A DNA stretch of 64,000 nt from Arachis hypogaea (Eukaryota > Streptophyta > Magnoliopsida > Fabales > Fabaceae), in the NCBI RefSeq assembly GCF_003086295.3, contig NC_092051.1:13570810-13634809 (forward strand), given 5' to 3'. The first letter of the stretch is position 1, and each line of letters starts with the position of its first letter. A program made the position numbers and the translations under genes. Below are positions 31,673-43,319 of the stretch, in pieces. Below the pieces are notes generated by a model, which saw only the letters and a program-made list of their open reading frames with translations, searched no databases and was not told where the DNA came from.

Positions 31673-33100
31673 TAACAATTTGATAGCATATACATATGAA
31701 AATTATTAAGGTTCATACACTGATTTTTGAATTGCATGTATGGTAGAAAATAAAAAGGAATTTGTTGTGATAGTTAACAGAGTTTTGTTTATTTATGTTA
31801 ATGTGTTCTCCATTTGAATGAATTGTTGTTTTGAGTCTCTCTTTAATGTTAGACTCCTGATATTGTACTGATTCAATACTTTTTAAATTTCAAATTTATT
31901 GAGTACTATATACATATTCTTATTAGTTTTATAGACAATTGTTTAAAACATGTACTGAATTGAGATTAGTCTTAATGACAACGCAGCATAAAGAGGTTCA
32001 TTAAATAGAACTAAAAATGATAAGTTGATACCATACATGGCTAATGTAAAGTGATAAATAACTTAGTAATAGTGATAAAAAATTTATAAAATGATAAGAC
32101 ATAAAAACTTAAATGAGTTATATATTAATATTCAGGAGATTATTTTAAACTCTCAATTATTATTGAATGTCTAATTGTTTATCTTTTGAAACCTTAGGAA
32201 GAGTTGAAATTCTTATACTATGATTAGTAATGAATATTGATACTGTAATAATTAAGGATAGCTTTAAAAGATGAAAGTAGAAAAGTAGTGATGCATTGAT
32301 AATTGAATATACACTATGCTAATTTGTATAGGTCTAATGCTGACCATGTATCTTTCTATGTTGCTATGGTTGAATAATCCTAAAGTTTATTTATTTTGAG
32401 GCATATCATAAAAATTTCAATTGTACGAAAATCTAGCCCAAAATATTTTTAATAAAAATTTTAAAACTTTCACCCAACTCCTAAGGAATAAAATGAAAAT
32501 ATGAACTAGTACTACTCATATAATATTACTAGACGACAAAGTTATATATATATATGTATATATATATATATGCTTGGTTCTAGATTTTGTAAAATCACAT
32601 TATTTATCATTAAATCATCATTATCTTTTTTCTTTTTTTTTTCTTTTTTTTTTTGGGTCAAAATTGTTATTTATGTATCATCTCTCTAGTAATAACAAAA
32701 AGTCGGTAAAAAAATAATATGAATGATGGTGTGGTCTCTTTTTGCAAATTGCTCTCTTTCTCTCTCTTTTGGATGTTCAATTAATTAACTTGTTTGTTAG
32801 TTACTTTATAATTTAAATAATATAATAATTATATCTAATAATTAAAGTGACCAAATTGCATTCTTAATTAATTGATATCTCAATCCAATTTGGCCATTGG
32901 TAAGTGTGACCAAACTAATACAAGATTGTATTCCACTGCTTAATCTTTTATTTTTTTTCGGTCCACACTATATATATATATATTGGAACACCATTTTTAT
33001 CTGAAACATAATATATACCGGTTTTCTAAGTTTGTTATTTTCAAAATTCAAGTCTAAAATATTTATTAACTTAGGGTCTTTGACAAATTATACATGCATC
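31673..33100. other. AT-rich DNA, no gene seen
   Basis: Includes a (TA)n tract at about 32540-32572 and T-rich runs at 32625-32655. Confidence 0.6.
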
Positions 33101-33101
33101 C

Positions 33102-33133
33102 TGATGAATATATACGTGGTGTTTCATATATAA
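33102..33133. repeat. LINE target-site duplication, left copy
   Basis: TGATGAATATATAC then GTGGTGTTTCATATATAA; it recurs at 35131-35167 with five extra bases. Confidence 0.6.
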
Positions 33134-35130
33134 GTTTTTTTAGATCAGTAGTAAACAACTCGACCCTTTCAGGGAATACAGAGTACTAATGTCAAGTGAT
33201 TAAATTTAATCCCTTTCGGCATTACCATCAAAGACCAAAATCAACCACAAAAAACAGATTAGACAATAAACATAAACTAATAAACAAGTAAACAATACAT
33301 ACAGAATCAAAACATTCTTCAAAAGTAATCCGGGAATATTATTGTCCACTTTATCCATCTATGGTCCTCAATTATTGCCCTTGATTCCCACTCTTTTCTT
33401 GACTTGTATTCATTTCTCCTTTGAACTCCACATTTGTGTTCTGGAATATATGTTTTATGTTGCTTGTCTTGTTTCTTAAAAATCTCAACTCCCAATTTGT
33501 ATCTATATCTCCATGTAGCCACTTTACAATGTATTTATTATCAACTATCATTTTTACATCTTCTTCTTTTACTCTCACCTCTTCGAGAACAAATTACAAG
33601 GACATTTGCAGTCCAACCAGTAATGCATCTCCTATTGACTCATGACTCACCAAATCGTCCATATAACAGTGTATTTCTTCATTTGGTTCCTGTAAATATC
33701 CACCAACACAAAATATATTTCTATCTATTTATACCACGTACAGTTCCACCATATCCATTTCCTGTCTTCTTCAAATTGCACTTCTCTCCTATATACACGG
33801 CTTATCACTTTTTTCACCTCATACCATTGGTTTACTATTATTTTTACTTTTTTCCACTCACTTTTCCATGAAACAACTTTATTCTCAAAGATTTTACTAT
33901 TCCTACAATTTCAAACAGTCCACAAAGTAGCAAAGAATAACATAATCTATTTTTTTGACATATTACACACATCACAATTGATCCAACCCTCAAACCAAGT
34001 TCTAGCATCATTTACTTCTACCCAACACACACAACCCGCATTCAAGGCCATAAACCACAATTTTGAACAAAAAGAGCAATGAAGAAAAATGTGGTTTACC
34101 GACTCCTGGGCATTCTCACACAAAACAAAGTCCCTTCACCTTGGCTTATGATTCCCTCCTTATTAGTTTGTCCTTTGTACTCAACCCATCTGTTATCACA
34201 AACCACACGAGCATCTCAATTCTAGGTGGTACCAACCCTCTCCAAAGATCATCAAAGACATGCTTCATAGTTGGCTCCCCATATATTTTTCCTTCCGCTA
34301 CATTGATGAATGATTTTACATTGTATTTTCCATCCGAGCTAAATCTCCATGAGGCATTATCCCTGTTACCTGCACATAAGAACACACTATCTAAAATGTT
34401 ATTTAATTCTTCTATTTGTACTCTCTCCCTCTCAAAGAAATTCCTTCGCCATTGGAGACTCCACACTCATGATGAACCGATCCACACCCCACACTCATAT
34501 ATAGTACTATTCTTCTGATTTGAAACCGCAAATAGCCTTGGAAATTTATCTTGTAGTGATACATTCCCAACCCATACATCTTTCCACAACCTTGTTTCTT
34601 TACCATTTTCAGCACATTTTCTCAATCCCTCCTTGCAAATTTCTCTGTACAACTCATTCTTCTTTGCAAGGTTCACAATCTCCTTCCATGGACTATTGGA
34701 CCCTTTATCATTGTGCTCTTCAACCGGCATTTTCATCTGAGTACCTCCACCACCACTTAAATAACATGGCTGCATTTTTCATTTCTATATCCCAACTCCA
34801 AGTCCTCCATGCTCTCTAGGCTTTTGAATAGTGCTCCATTTGATTGTTGGCATAAATTTCTTTTCTTTTTTGTTTCCCAGAAGAATCTCTTTTGCATTTG
34901 TATGATTTTCTTTGCAACTTCTTTTAGCATCTTAAAGAGGCCAAGAAAATACATAGGCAAGCTATTTATCACCGATTTTATAATTACCAATCTCTTCGCC
35001 TTTGTTAACAAACTCGACTTCCAGCTACTTAGCTTTTTTTCTATCTTTTCCAAGATCGGTTTTCACGTTGCAACTCTTCTTGGGCTTGCTCCCAATGGAA
35101 TTAAAATTGCTCTCTTGTCAATATCAACTA
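33134..35130 (-). mobile_element. 5'-truncated L1-clade LINE
   Basis: Minus-strand fragments in order: end of the RT (KIEKKLSSWKSSLLTKAKRL, SVINSLPMYFLGLFKM, KRFFWE; 35053-34757), the zf-RVT-type region (DVWVGNVSLQDKFPRLF, WRGLVPPRIEMLVW; 34775-34146) and a C-terminal RNase H (VKWLHGDIDTNWELRFLRNK; 33578-33375). The 3' end has a short A-tail (T run at 33135-33141). Frames are broken by many shifts and stops. The 5' junction is complicated by a local repeat of ATTAAAATTG(C/T)TCTCTTGTCAA (about 35100 and 35172). Confidence 0.85.
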
Positions 35131-35167
35131 TGATGAATATATACATATGGTGGTGTTTCATATATAA
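35131..35167. repeat. LINE target-site duplication, right copy
   Basis: Partner of 33102-33133. Confidence 0.55.
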
Positions 35168-35584
35168 ATTAATTAAAATTGTTCTCTTGTCAAAATCAAT
35201 TATGATGCTTTAAAACAAAGAACATACATAAGATCAGTTTCTTGTTTGTGTTCACTAACAATTTGTTAACAAAGCATTGTCTGATTACTGTTTTTATTGT
35301 CTTTTTCCTTTTCCTTTTTGTTATAGAATAGTCAAATTCTCGATAAGTATTAAGACCAGATTTATGTATAGATGCTTGTTTATATATATATATTATCAAC
35401 CAATTATATTAAAAACTTTCCATTGTAAAATGTTTAAAATTTAAATTTTAAAAGTAATTATGTACTTAAATATAATTAATTTTATATGTAAATACTTTAT
35501 TTTTAAATTTTTAATTTATTTTAAAATTTTTTAAATAAAAGTACAGATAGAACTATTAAAACTAGAAAGCTAAAAATTAAAGAA

Positions 35585-36680
35585 ATGGATAACTTATCTA
35601 AAAATGATCAAATTGTTGTAAATTTTGAAGATCAACAAGTTATTGGAGAAACCTAAGGTTCGCTTATTGGATATTTAAAAACATTGGCATTTGATTGTAA
35701 GTTATTTCCAATCATTTTTTCAAAATGGTCAGGACCTTTAGGTATACTTCGATCTAGATTTGAAGAGTGTTTTAGTAACTTGCTGAAGGTATGTATTTGA
35801 AATATTTATTTTTATCAAATTCCTATTAATATTATCTATTGTTAATAATATCTTGTTATTTATATATGATTCTTTTTTATAGCCAAAATTTTATTTCAAA
35901 ATTTCTATGGGCATTGCAAAGCGATATTGCAAATTGAGCCTTACAAAAAAAGTGGTCACAACATAGAATTAAATTATGAGTTCTATGATACATGCATGAG
36001 TAAACAAGCAATCATTGATAATATTCCAGTTGGCATAGACGGAGATCAATGGGCATCCTTTGTTCAGTATCGGTTTCTACCTTCTACAATGGTAACATGC
36101 TAAATTTTTAAGGATATAATATTAATACGTAATCACTTTTTTAATCTTCATTTTTCTTTTTTAACAGGAGATGTGTAAGAGAAACAAGGAAGTTCGCAAG
36201 AAGCAAACAATTTTTCATATTGGTGGCTCGAAACCCATCTCAAGGAAAAAGACATGAAATAGTATGAATCATCACTCATTTTTTATTTTTACTAAATTAT
36301 CATATGCTCTTTAACATTTTTTTGTATTCTTTTGCATAGTTTTTAGAAACTAGACGAAAAATTAGCTGTAAAGAAATGTACATAAAAACTCATAAGAAAG
36401 ATGAGTTGTTTGTGACTGACTACGAGCAAGAGATATAGCAGTAAGTTGTACTGTTTGGTCTATTTTAGTAAAAAGTGTAACTTCAAAAACTGCCAAACTT
36501 TAATGTTATTTTGTTAAATTTTTGTTGCTAAAATATCAACTGTAGAAACAAATTGAAGTACTTATGACTTAAAATGAGAAAGATAAATCTGGACCATCTA
36601 CAAATAATGCTATTGACAAAGTGTTTGGGGAGGAGCATTCTGGTAGAGTGCGATGCATGGGAACGAGAGCAACACCTACT
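35585..36680 (+). pseudogene. CACTA (En/Spm-type) transposase gene fragment, several exons
   Basis: Exon-like blocks: 35585-35788 (MDNLSKNDQIVVNFEDQQ, then KLFPIIFSKWSG; one TAA inside), 35883-36091 (YEFYDTCMSKQAI, PVGIDGDQWASFVQYRF), from 36168 (EMCKRNKEVRKKQTIFHIGG), from 36340 (RRKISCKEMYIKTHKKDELF) and from 36546 (IDKVFGEEHSGRVRCMGTRA). The order and motifs match the plant Ptta/En/Spm transposase-like domain (Transposase_24). GT and AG signals bound most blocks. It is cut off at 36680 where the second copy of the 2.08-kb repeat begins. The catalytic part is missing. Confidence 0.7.
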
Positions 36681-37645
36681 ATAAAATTTAATAATGGGAA
36701 CTCAATTCATTCAATTTCATCGATACATTAACTTTTATAAAAATATAAATTTATTCTTAAAGAATGATACTATATTTTAAAAAAAATTAAAGATGTACAA
36801 AATAAAAAGAATAACAAAATAAATAATTCTAGTCACCATTATATATTTATGCCACTTGAATATATTTGATAATATAATTATATCTGACACTTCAAAATAT
36901 CACCTAATTAATCGCTAAATAATGATGTTGATTTTGTTTAGGATGAAATAATGTCTCGTTCTATAATCTTCCAACACATTTACACCAAGTTCGTTTAAAA
37001 TCTTGGATCAGATACTTTGATGTTTTCATGTTATACACTTATATATATTTTTTTTAATAATATTTTTAGTTTAATAAAATAAAAAATAATTTATTACAAA
37101 TTTAAATTTTATTCAAATGTATATTTAATATTAGTCAATAAATTATTATATATATATATACAAAATAAAATTTAAAATCGTAATAAACTGATCACTAGAA
37201 ACATCCAAAATTGGTTTTATGTTATGTACTATGTGAGATAGAAAAATACAGTATGTATATACGTAATAGACAACAATATAATGCAATTGATATCTATATG
37301 CCTAATCGTATCAATTATCTGTCCATGGCCTATTATTTTGCAATAATAAAATGCTTAAGGGGACAGAAACTATTTTATTCTTCTAGAAATTAAAAAAGGA
37401 AGTTTTTAGCCATATAAAACTTCACGATAATCAGCAATATTTTACAATATTCTAACTTACGTATTTGTATCATATATAGCGTATCAGATAAACGGACAAA
37501 GGCACAGAATAATAGCCGTAGTAAGATCACAAGTTACGTAACAAAATTTGCAGTGGTCCAATATTGCACATGCTCTAAAATAATAAAAAAATTAACAGAC
37601 AAATTAAAAGTGGGTTTAATTTGTTATCAGTTGATAACACAATAA

Positions 37646-37677
37646 CACTACTACAAAAATAGAATTTAACTACTAAA
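37646..37677 (+). other. Candidate CACTA terminus, duplicated copy
   Basis: CACTACTACAAAAATAGA, equivalent to 30181. Confidence 0.4.
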
Positions 37678-39188
37678 TTTTACTTGTCTTTTATTTATCA
37701 CAAAATATAATTACAGTAACTAAAATTTGACCTTTTGATACAAACAATATTTTCCGTGGCTTTTGAATTTAAAGCTTATATTATTCTAATTCTATTTTTT
37801 TTGAGTACTCTCCTTCTATTTTACATTGGCGTGCTATTACAGTCATGAATAATTTTTTTTAAAATAAATTTATTAATCTATAATATATTTTTTTAAATAT
37901 TTTGATATTAACACAAATTTATAAAATTAAATTTAAAAATATAAAAAAATGAATTTAGATAAAATAAAAAATTATAAAGATAATATTTTAATATTTGAAT
38001 TAATTATAAAAATAAAATTTATTTAGTTAAAATAATATAATTTAGATAAATAATAAAATATTAGATAAATTTGAAGTAGAAAAAAGTTTTCAGTGAATCT
38101 TTTACTAAAAATAAATTATTTTATTATTTGTTAAATTTAAAAAAAAATTAGAATAAGTTAAAAAAATTCGTCTTTATTTACATAGTACTCACTATATATT
38201 TTTGTGAGTATTTATTATATGCATAATTATCTTTTTAAAAATTATTTTGTGAAATTATAAATTAAATTTTTTATTTATATAATTATTTAATTGATATATA
38301 TTATTAATTAGTTATTTTACCATTATTTTTAGTTATAAAAAATTAATACTAATTAATTTATGAGTAATTATTCACTTATGTAAAAGTTCGTAATTTTATC
38401 AAAAAATAAAAAAAAATTTGATTTGTAAAATTTCTTATAACAATTTTATGTGATAATTAATTTGTCTAACAAAATAAATTTAGTAACTTAGTAATTAAAA
38501 TTTATTAAACATTAAATTTTTCAGGTAAAAATATTTATAAAATTAACTTAATGTATAACTTTTATTATATTATTTCGTACATAATAGATAAATAATTAAA
38601 TGGAATAAATACTTAAATTGGTCTCTCTAAAAGATTATCTGATCTCTAAATTGGTCTCCAAAAATAAAATTAATTAGAATTGTCTCTAAAATATTTTAAA
38701 ATGGTTAGAATGACTAATGACAAGATATATTTAAAAATTTTTGTCTAATTAGTCCTAAAAAGAATAAATCATAATCCTTTTTTCTCGTTAAATGCCATTG
38801 TTGTTGCAGCAACAAATTGATTCTCTAGATGTCAAAATTGTTGTTGAACTACATCATGGGGAGCGTCTAGTTGGCCAGAGTCTAGACAAGGATACAATAT
38901 GGTCGAAAACTATGCATAATATAATATATAGTCCTACTAATAACTTATAATCCTCCTGCTACCTTCGTTTTAAAAGTCAGAGATTTTGACTAAACTTCAA
39001 AGTTACTTGGTACATGTATAATGTATTTAAAGAAAATTGATGCCTTATCCGTTAAAATAAATTATTTTATCAAAAGAAAGATTCTTGAGGATGAAAGTTG
39101 AAATTGAAATTATTTGAAAAATGTAAAGTAGCCTTATAAAGAATGATACAAAGAATGTACTCATAATGAATAAATGCAATTCATATTA

Positions 39189-39494
39189 CTACAACATACC
39201 TTCTGAAGCTCTCATTCCATTTATGGAGAAGCGAAAATGAGGTGAAGTAGATAGAAAATTTTGAGCAAACTGCAATGCTGCTAAACATCTCTTTTGAATT
39301 TCTACTAGTTCTAGAGCCTGCTCCTGCTCTTCCATCAGTTGTCTCTTAAGAGATCTAGCATTCCCACAACTTCTTGGAACTACAAAAAAAATGAAAATGG
39401 TTATTTTAGTGACTAATGAAAGAATGATCACAGAACAAATCATATTAACAGGATTAAGTAATATAGATTTCAAACAAGATAATATAATACTCAC
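39189..39494 (-). pseudogene. Captured fragment: C-terminal region of a CCCH zinc-finger protein
   Basis: SLKRQLMEEQEQALELVEIQ, then RCLAALQFAQNFLSTSPHFR and FSINGM. This resembles the conserved Arg/Gln/Glu-rich helix after the RRM of plant CCCH proteins of the C3H18/C3H55 kind. The boundary near 39380 (CTTCTTGGAACTACAAAAAAAATG on plus) may be an exon edge. A gene fragment, not a gene. Confidence 0.6.
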
Positions 39495-39984
39495 TTGAGT
39501 TCATTTCAGAATCCATGTCTATGTGGTGAGACGAGTAATACAGAGTACTGAATTCTACCAGCATACTTCCTGCAACCAAATTAAAGTTGATATGATAAGT
39601 TTCTTGAAAAAGTTCCTGCAACATAACTAGCATGATTAAAGGATAAAATTAAATTACTAAATTTCATTCATACACAAAAGAAGAAAGTAAATTAATTAAT
39701 ATATATTATTATCATATGTAAATTTCTCTAAATTAACCTTAAGATAATAAGATATTGATACAATTATACCAAGAAACAATCAAATTATAACAAGAACCCT
39801 TTCTAATGTCAAGTGTAATTGTACTCACATTTCAAGCTTAAATCCAGAGTTTAAGCATTCAATTCCAAGCTGAAAATGTAAATTAACCAAAGGAACATTA
39901 GACAAGGAAGTATTTTTCAATAACCTTTGACTTCTCCCGGTAAGGTTTAATAAGTACCGAGGCCACGAACATAATGGAGATTAC

Positions 39985-40070
39985 CTTTGTCTAAAATGGT
40001 TTTAACAGTTTGCGGATCAATAAACATCACAAAGCTAAACATCCTTTTCTGTTGGAGGTGAGAACCAAAG
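39985..40070 (-). pseudogene. Captured fragment: RRM segment of the same CCCH protein type
   Basis: QQKRMFSFVMFIDPQTVKTI then LDKGNLHYV corresponds to the RNP1-containing strand and following helix (RMFGFVTF..PETVK.ILAKGNPH) of plant CCCH/RRM proteins. It lies in the same orientation and upstream of the 39189-39494 fragment, as in the parent gene. Confidence 0.65.
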
Positions 40071-40502
40071 ACGAAGGATTGGATTAGAGAGGATTGGATT
40101 AGAGAGATGTTCTGTTTTGAGAAGAAGGATAGAATAGACTGTAATGAAAAAGGGTTGAAAAGAGTAACAAAAGAAAACGACACCTTTGTTGTTCACATGT
40201 GACACTAACGGTCAGGGTAAGTCAGAAGGATTAACCTGATTATTTTTAAATTTTTGTTGGAGAAATTCTTATTAATTTTATCTTTTGGAGACCAATTTAG
40301 AGATTGAGTAATTTTTCAGCAACTAATTTAAGTATTTACTCAAATTAAATAATATTGTATTGCTTAAATTATCAACTACATAAACATAAAGTGAAGAATT
40401 GTGAGGAGCATGTGAGGACTGAGGAGCATATATTTATTAAAGTGTTTTTTGGTTATTTTATTGTTATTATAATAAAATTAAAGATAAAAATAATATAGAC
40501 TT

Positions 40503-41692
40503 AAAATTTAAATTTAAATTTATATTTTTTATTGTATTCGACCGTTGAAAAAAATAATTTAAAGTATATTTAGTAGATAATAAACAGTAGAATAAGAAAA
40601 ATATTTTTAAGATTAAAAAAAGTTAAAGACGACCTAAACAAGCTGAATTTTTAAGATTTAAAATTTTAAAGTGCGCTTAACTTTTTAGGTAACTTTTGGC
40701 AAAAAGTTAAAATAACCACGGAGAAAGTCCAACATAACTATCCATCACTTTTATTCATGTTGTCTTTTAACTCCTAAAGTACTTTCTTCAACCACATTAT
40801 ATGAGCCCCTATCATATAATAGGACATCCTCCAAATTCAAAATACCGACTTTTTTTTTCATTTTGGTGTTATTTGTGTTTTTTTTAGCAGATTTTCTCGT
40901 GAAGTAAAAAACGTAATAATTTATGAGAGGTCTTTTTAACAGAATTACAACAACCACATAATATCAACAACAATAAAGAATTTGGATAAAATTTGGATGA
41001 AATAAGTCTAAATCAACTGCACCACCTACTAGAAAAAATTATAATGACTCTTTAATTGTCAATGTCAAAGGTAGATGCAATTTCAATTTTTTTTACGTGA
41101 TTTTTTTAGTTCTAATAATTGATTTATTTTTTTATTCAATTTTGCATTCGGTTGTAAATACTTCTACAAAAAAAATCACAACTTATAAAATGACGACAAT
41201 TTAAGCTTGGCATTTAAAAAAGATAAAAAAAATCATGATAGAACTTATGGACATGGACCAGGTCGAAATAATGGCGCGCACTTATTGGTACGATTTTTAG
41301 GTGTAATGGCCGATAAAGCATGTACGTGGTTTTAGTAGTGCTGTATATCAGTAGGTTTTGACAAGTTTAAACGTATTTTTGAATTTGTAATTGGTGGAGT
41401 CTTCAACAACGTCTCAGTAATATGTGATAAATTTAGAGGAGTTGGTTGAAACTTCAAAAAAACAAAAGCTATAAATATAAAGAAATCAAGATCCCGTTAG
41501 CAGTTTTATACAAATTTTTGTCAACAAAATATAATGATAAAGTACCTAATCTATTCGGTGATATACTAGATATTTAATTAGTGTATTTAAAAAATAATAG
41601 TTAAAATTTTAAATATATTTACTTAGAAGACGTTAGAATTTTTTTTTATTTATGTTAGACTTTTTCTTATTTCTTATTATATACAAGTTTAG

Positions 41693-41743
<51 letters not shown>

Positions 41744-42180
41744 CTGAATTATTTTAGTATTTTTTTATAAAAGAATATTAAATATTATATATTTAAAAAA
41801 TTTGATTTTTATTATTAATGTTATATATATAAATATAATTTTAATTTAATAAAACTATTCTATTAGAATAAATTAGCACAAATTAATTACAGATTGTATG
41901 TGAAAAATAATGCAAGTTAGCTACAAAAATAAATTGATTAAATTATTCGATGTTAACCATAAAAAAAATTGTAGCTAAAAAATTTGATTTACACAAATTA
42001 ACTACAAATAAAATGTGATAGAATTATATTTGTTGATTTGATTATTCTTATTTAACTACAGTATTATACGTAAATAATGATATATAAATGGTGTCTCTTC
42101 AAAAGTCTCTATAATATTTAAAACTAAGACTAATAACTCTAAATTCATATCAAATTGAAAATATAACTCTTCGAATAGCC
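40503..42180. other. AT-rich DNA with CACTA-like subterminal motifs
   Basis: A CACTA-type end in reverse (TTTTAGTAGTG) lies at 41330-41340. Repeats such as AGCTACAAAAA, GTAGCTAAAAA and TTAACTACA occur at 41880-42070. No coding. Possible right-hand debris of the CACTA element. Confidence 0.4.
41693..41744. repeat. (ATT)n microsatellite
   Basis: About 17 uninterrupted triplets. Confidence 0.95.
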
Positions 42181-42192
42181 ACACATTTTTTT

Positions 42193-42760
42193 TTGTGGCT
42201 AATAAGACCATTATTACTATTGTTCTTATCAAACTGCGGCTGTGGATCATACTCAATTTGCATCAATCCATGTCTTGATGCTGATGATAACGATGATGAT
42301 ATGAGTATGGTAGGTTGTTGTGGGAGTCCACGCGTCGAATTCTGGCGTCATGATTGTACACGTAAGCATAGCTGGGAATGGGACGAGTAGCAACACCACA
42401 GTGAACGTGGATGAGTTCTGGGTAAGCATAGCTCCAATCAGCAACATAACTTGTTTGGATTTATTTCACCGGAAATGCTCACAGACTCACAGTCCCACGT
42501 GCTGCATCAATGCTATACGATACTTCTACGAATCAATTAGACACTGGAAGAAAAATTGGTGCGTAATGTGATGACCATACACTCCATCTCAAGAATCAAA
42601 GATTATCCAATGTCATATATTGTGATAAGATATAGTAAGAAATTTATACCATGCGTGCCAAGGGGCAATTATCCTCCATCCTTGAGGCAAATGAAAAGTG
42701 TCTCCACTCAATTTGACTCTTGGTTAGTTGGTTTGGATTTTATAATGATTGTTTAGGTGG
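42193..42760. other. Isolated higher-GC segment, no gene identified
   Basis: Overlapping short frames on both strands, including a 65-codon plus-strand Cys-rich one (42193-42390) with a hydrophobic start (MWLIRPLLLLFLSNCGCG). None matches a family I know, and no exon structure is evident. Confidence 0.25.
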
Positions 42761-42777
42761 TGATATATATTATTTTA

Positions 42778-42988
42778 GGCAACTACTTTAATGAAAATAT
42801 TAAAAATATTTTTTTATGGTGATTTTTATTTAAAAAATATAATTTATTTATTTAAATATATTTTAAATAAAAGTAATATTTTTTATAACATATAAAAATT
42901 AAATTTTATAATTTATTATTTAATGATCAAAATAAAATATTTTCATATAATATAATGACAATAATAAAATCTTTATTGAAGTAACCAC
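42778..42988. mobile_element. MITE, diverged relative of the one at 19868-20073
   Basis: Shares GAAAATAT.AAAAATATTTTTTTA and a ...ATTTATTTA...TTTAAATAAAA.TAATATTTT core with 19868-20073. Flanks ATTATTTTA (42769-42777) and TTTATTTTA (42989-42997), a 9-bp TSD with one mismatch. Confidence 0.65.
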
Positions 42989-43147
42989 TTTATTTTAAAG
43001 TCTAAATATTTGTACGTATCATCTTATTAGGGTTCTAAAAGAGAATAATGTTTTGACTCGGCCTAGAGTTAAAGTTCCGTGACAAAAGAAAAAAAAGAAA
43101 GAAAGAATAAAAGCCTAGAATTAAATCGATATTTTAATCAATTTGGA

Positions 43148-43316
43148 TTGGTTGAGTGATCAATTTATTTGTCAGCTTAAATAAATGTCGGGCGTTTGAA
43201 TCTCACCTTGTATTCTTGTGTATTAATGCGATAAGTCTATATGGCTTGTTAAACTGTTAATTTATCTGTTAAGAACCAATTAGGATTGATATATTTTTTT
43301 GTTGAGAGTTTTGTTG
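43148..43316 (+). mobile_element. tRNA-derived SINE
   Basis: Starts TTGGTTGAGTGATC (A-box), has a B-box-like GGGCGTTTGAATCTCACC at 43190-43207 and GCTTAAATAAATGTCGGG between them. It resembles an Arachis SINE that starts TTGGTTGAGTGGTCAGC. Ends in a T-rich tract; TSD not resolved. Confidence 0.5.
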
Positions 43317-43319
43317 TCT

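Larger units (their letters stand above)
38602..40341 (-). mobile_element. Pack-MULE-like element carrying CCCH/RRM gene fragments
   Basis: Terminal inverted repeats of about 78 bp (GGAATAAATACTTAAATTGG at the left; reverse complement of the right end GAGTAAATACTTAAATTAG; both then share ATCTCTAAATTGGTCTCCAA). Flanked by TAATTAAAT (38593-38601) and AAATTAAAT (40342-40350), a 9-bp TSD with one mismatch. There is no transposase. The interior holds two minus-strand gene fragments (see 39985-40070 and 39189-39494). Copy 1 of the surrounding duplication lacks the insertion. Confidence 0.82.
36680..40502 (+). repeat. 2.08-kb direct duplication, copy 2, carrying an insertion
   Basis: Matches 29130-31208 in order; interrupted at 38602-40341 by a Mutator-like element. 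After the insertion the match resumes at ATAAAGTGAAGAATTGTGAGGAGCAT (about 40385), with an extra 18-base repeat GTGAGGACTGAGGAGCAT. Confidence 0.85.

Noticed and set aside
31478..31709. Two overlapping Cys/Ala-rich ORFs
   Set aside because: Codon content follows GCTGCT repeats in two frames; better explained as an untranslated GC-rich leader.
33434..33871. 145-codon plus-strand ORF
   Set aside because: Antisense reading of the LINE RNase H region; no family resemblance on this strand.
29130..40502. The two 2.08-kb direct repeats as LTRs of one big retrotransposon
   Set aside because: No TG/CA ends, no primer site after copy 1, no purine tract before copy 2, and no matching target duplication.
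42193..42390. Small secreted Cys-rich peptide gene
   Set aside because: Hydrophobic start and several Cys are suggestive, but Cys spacing fits no family I know and overlapping frames on both strands are equally open.
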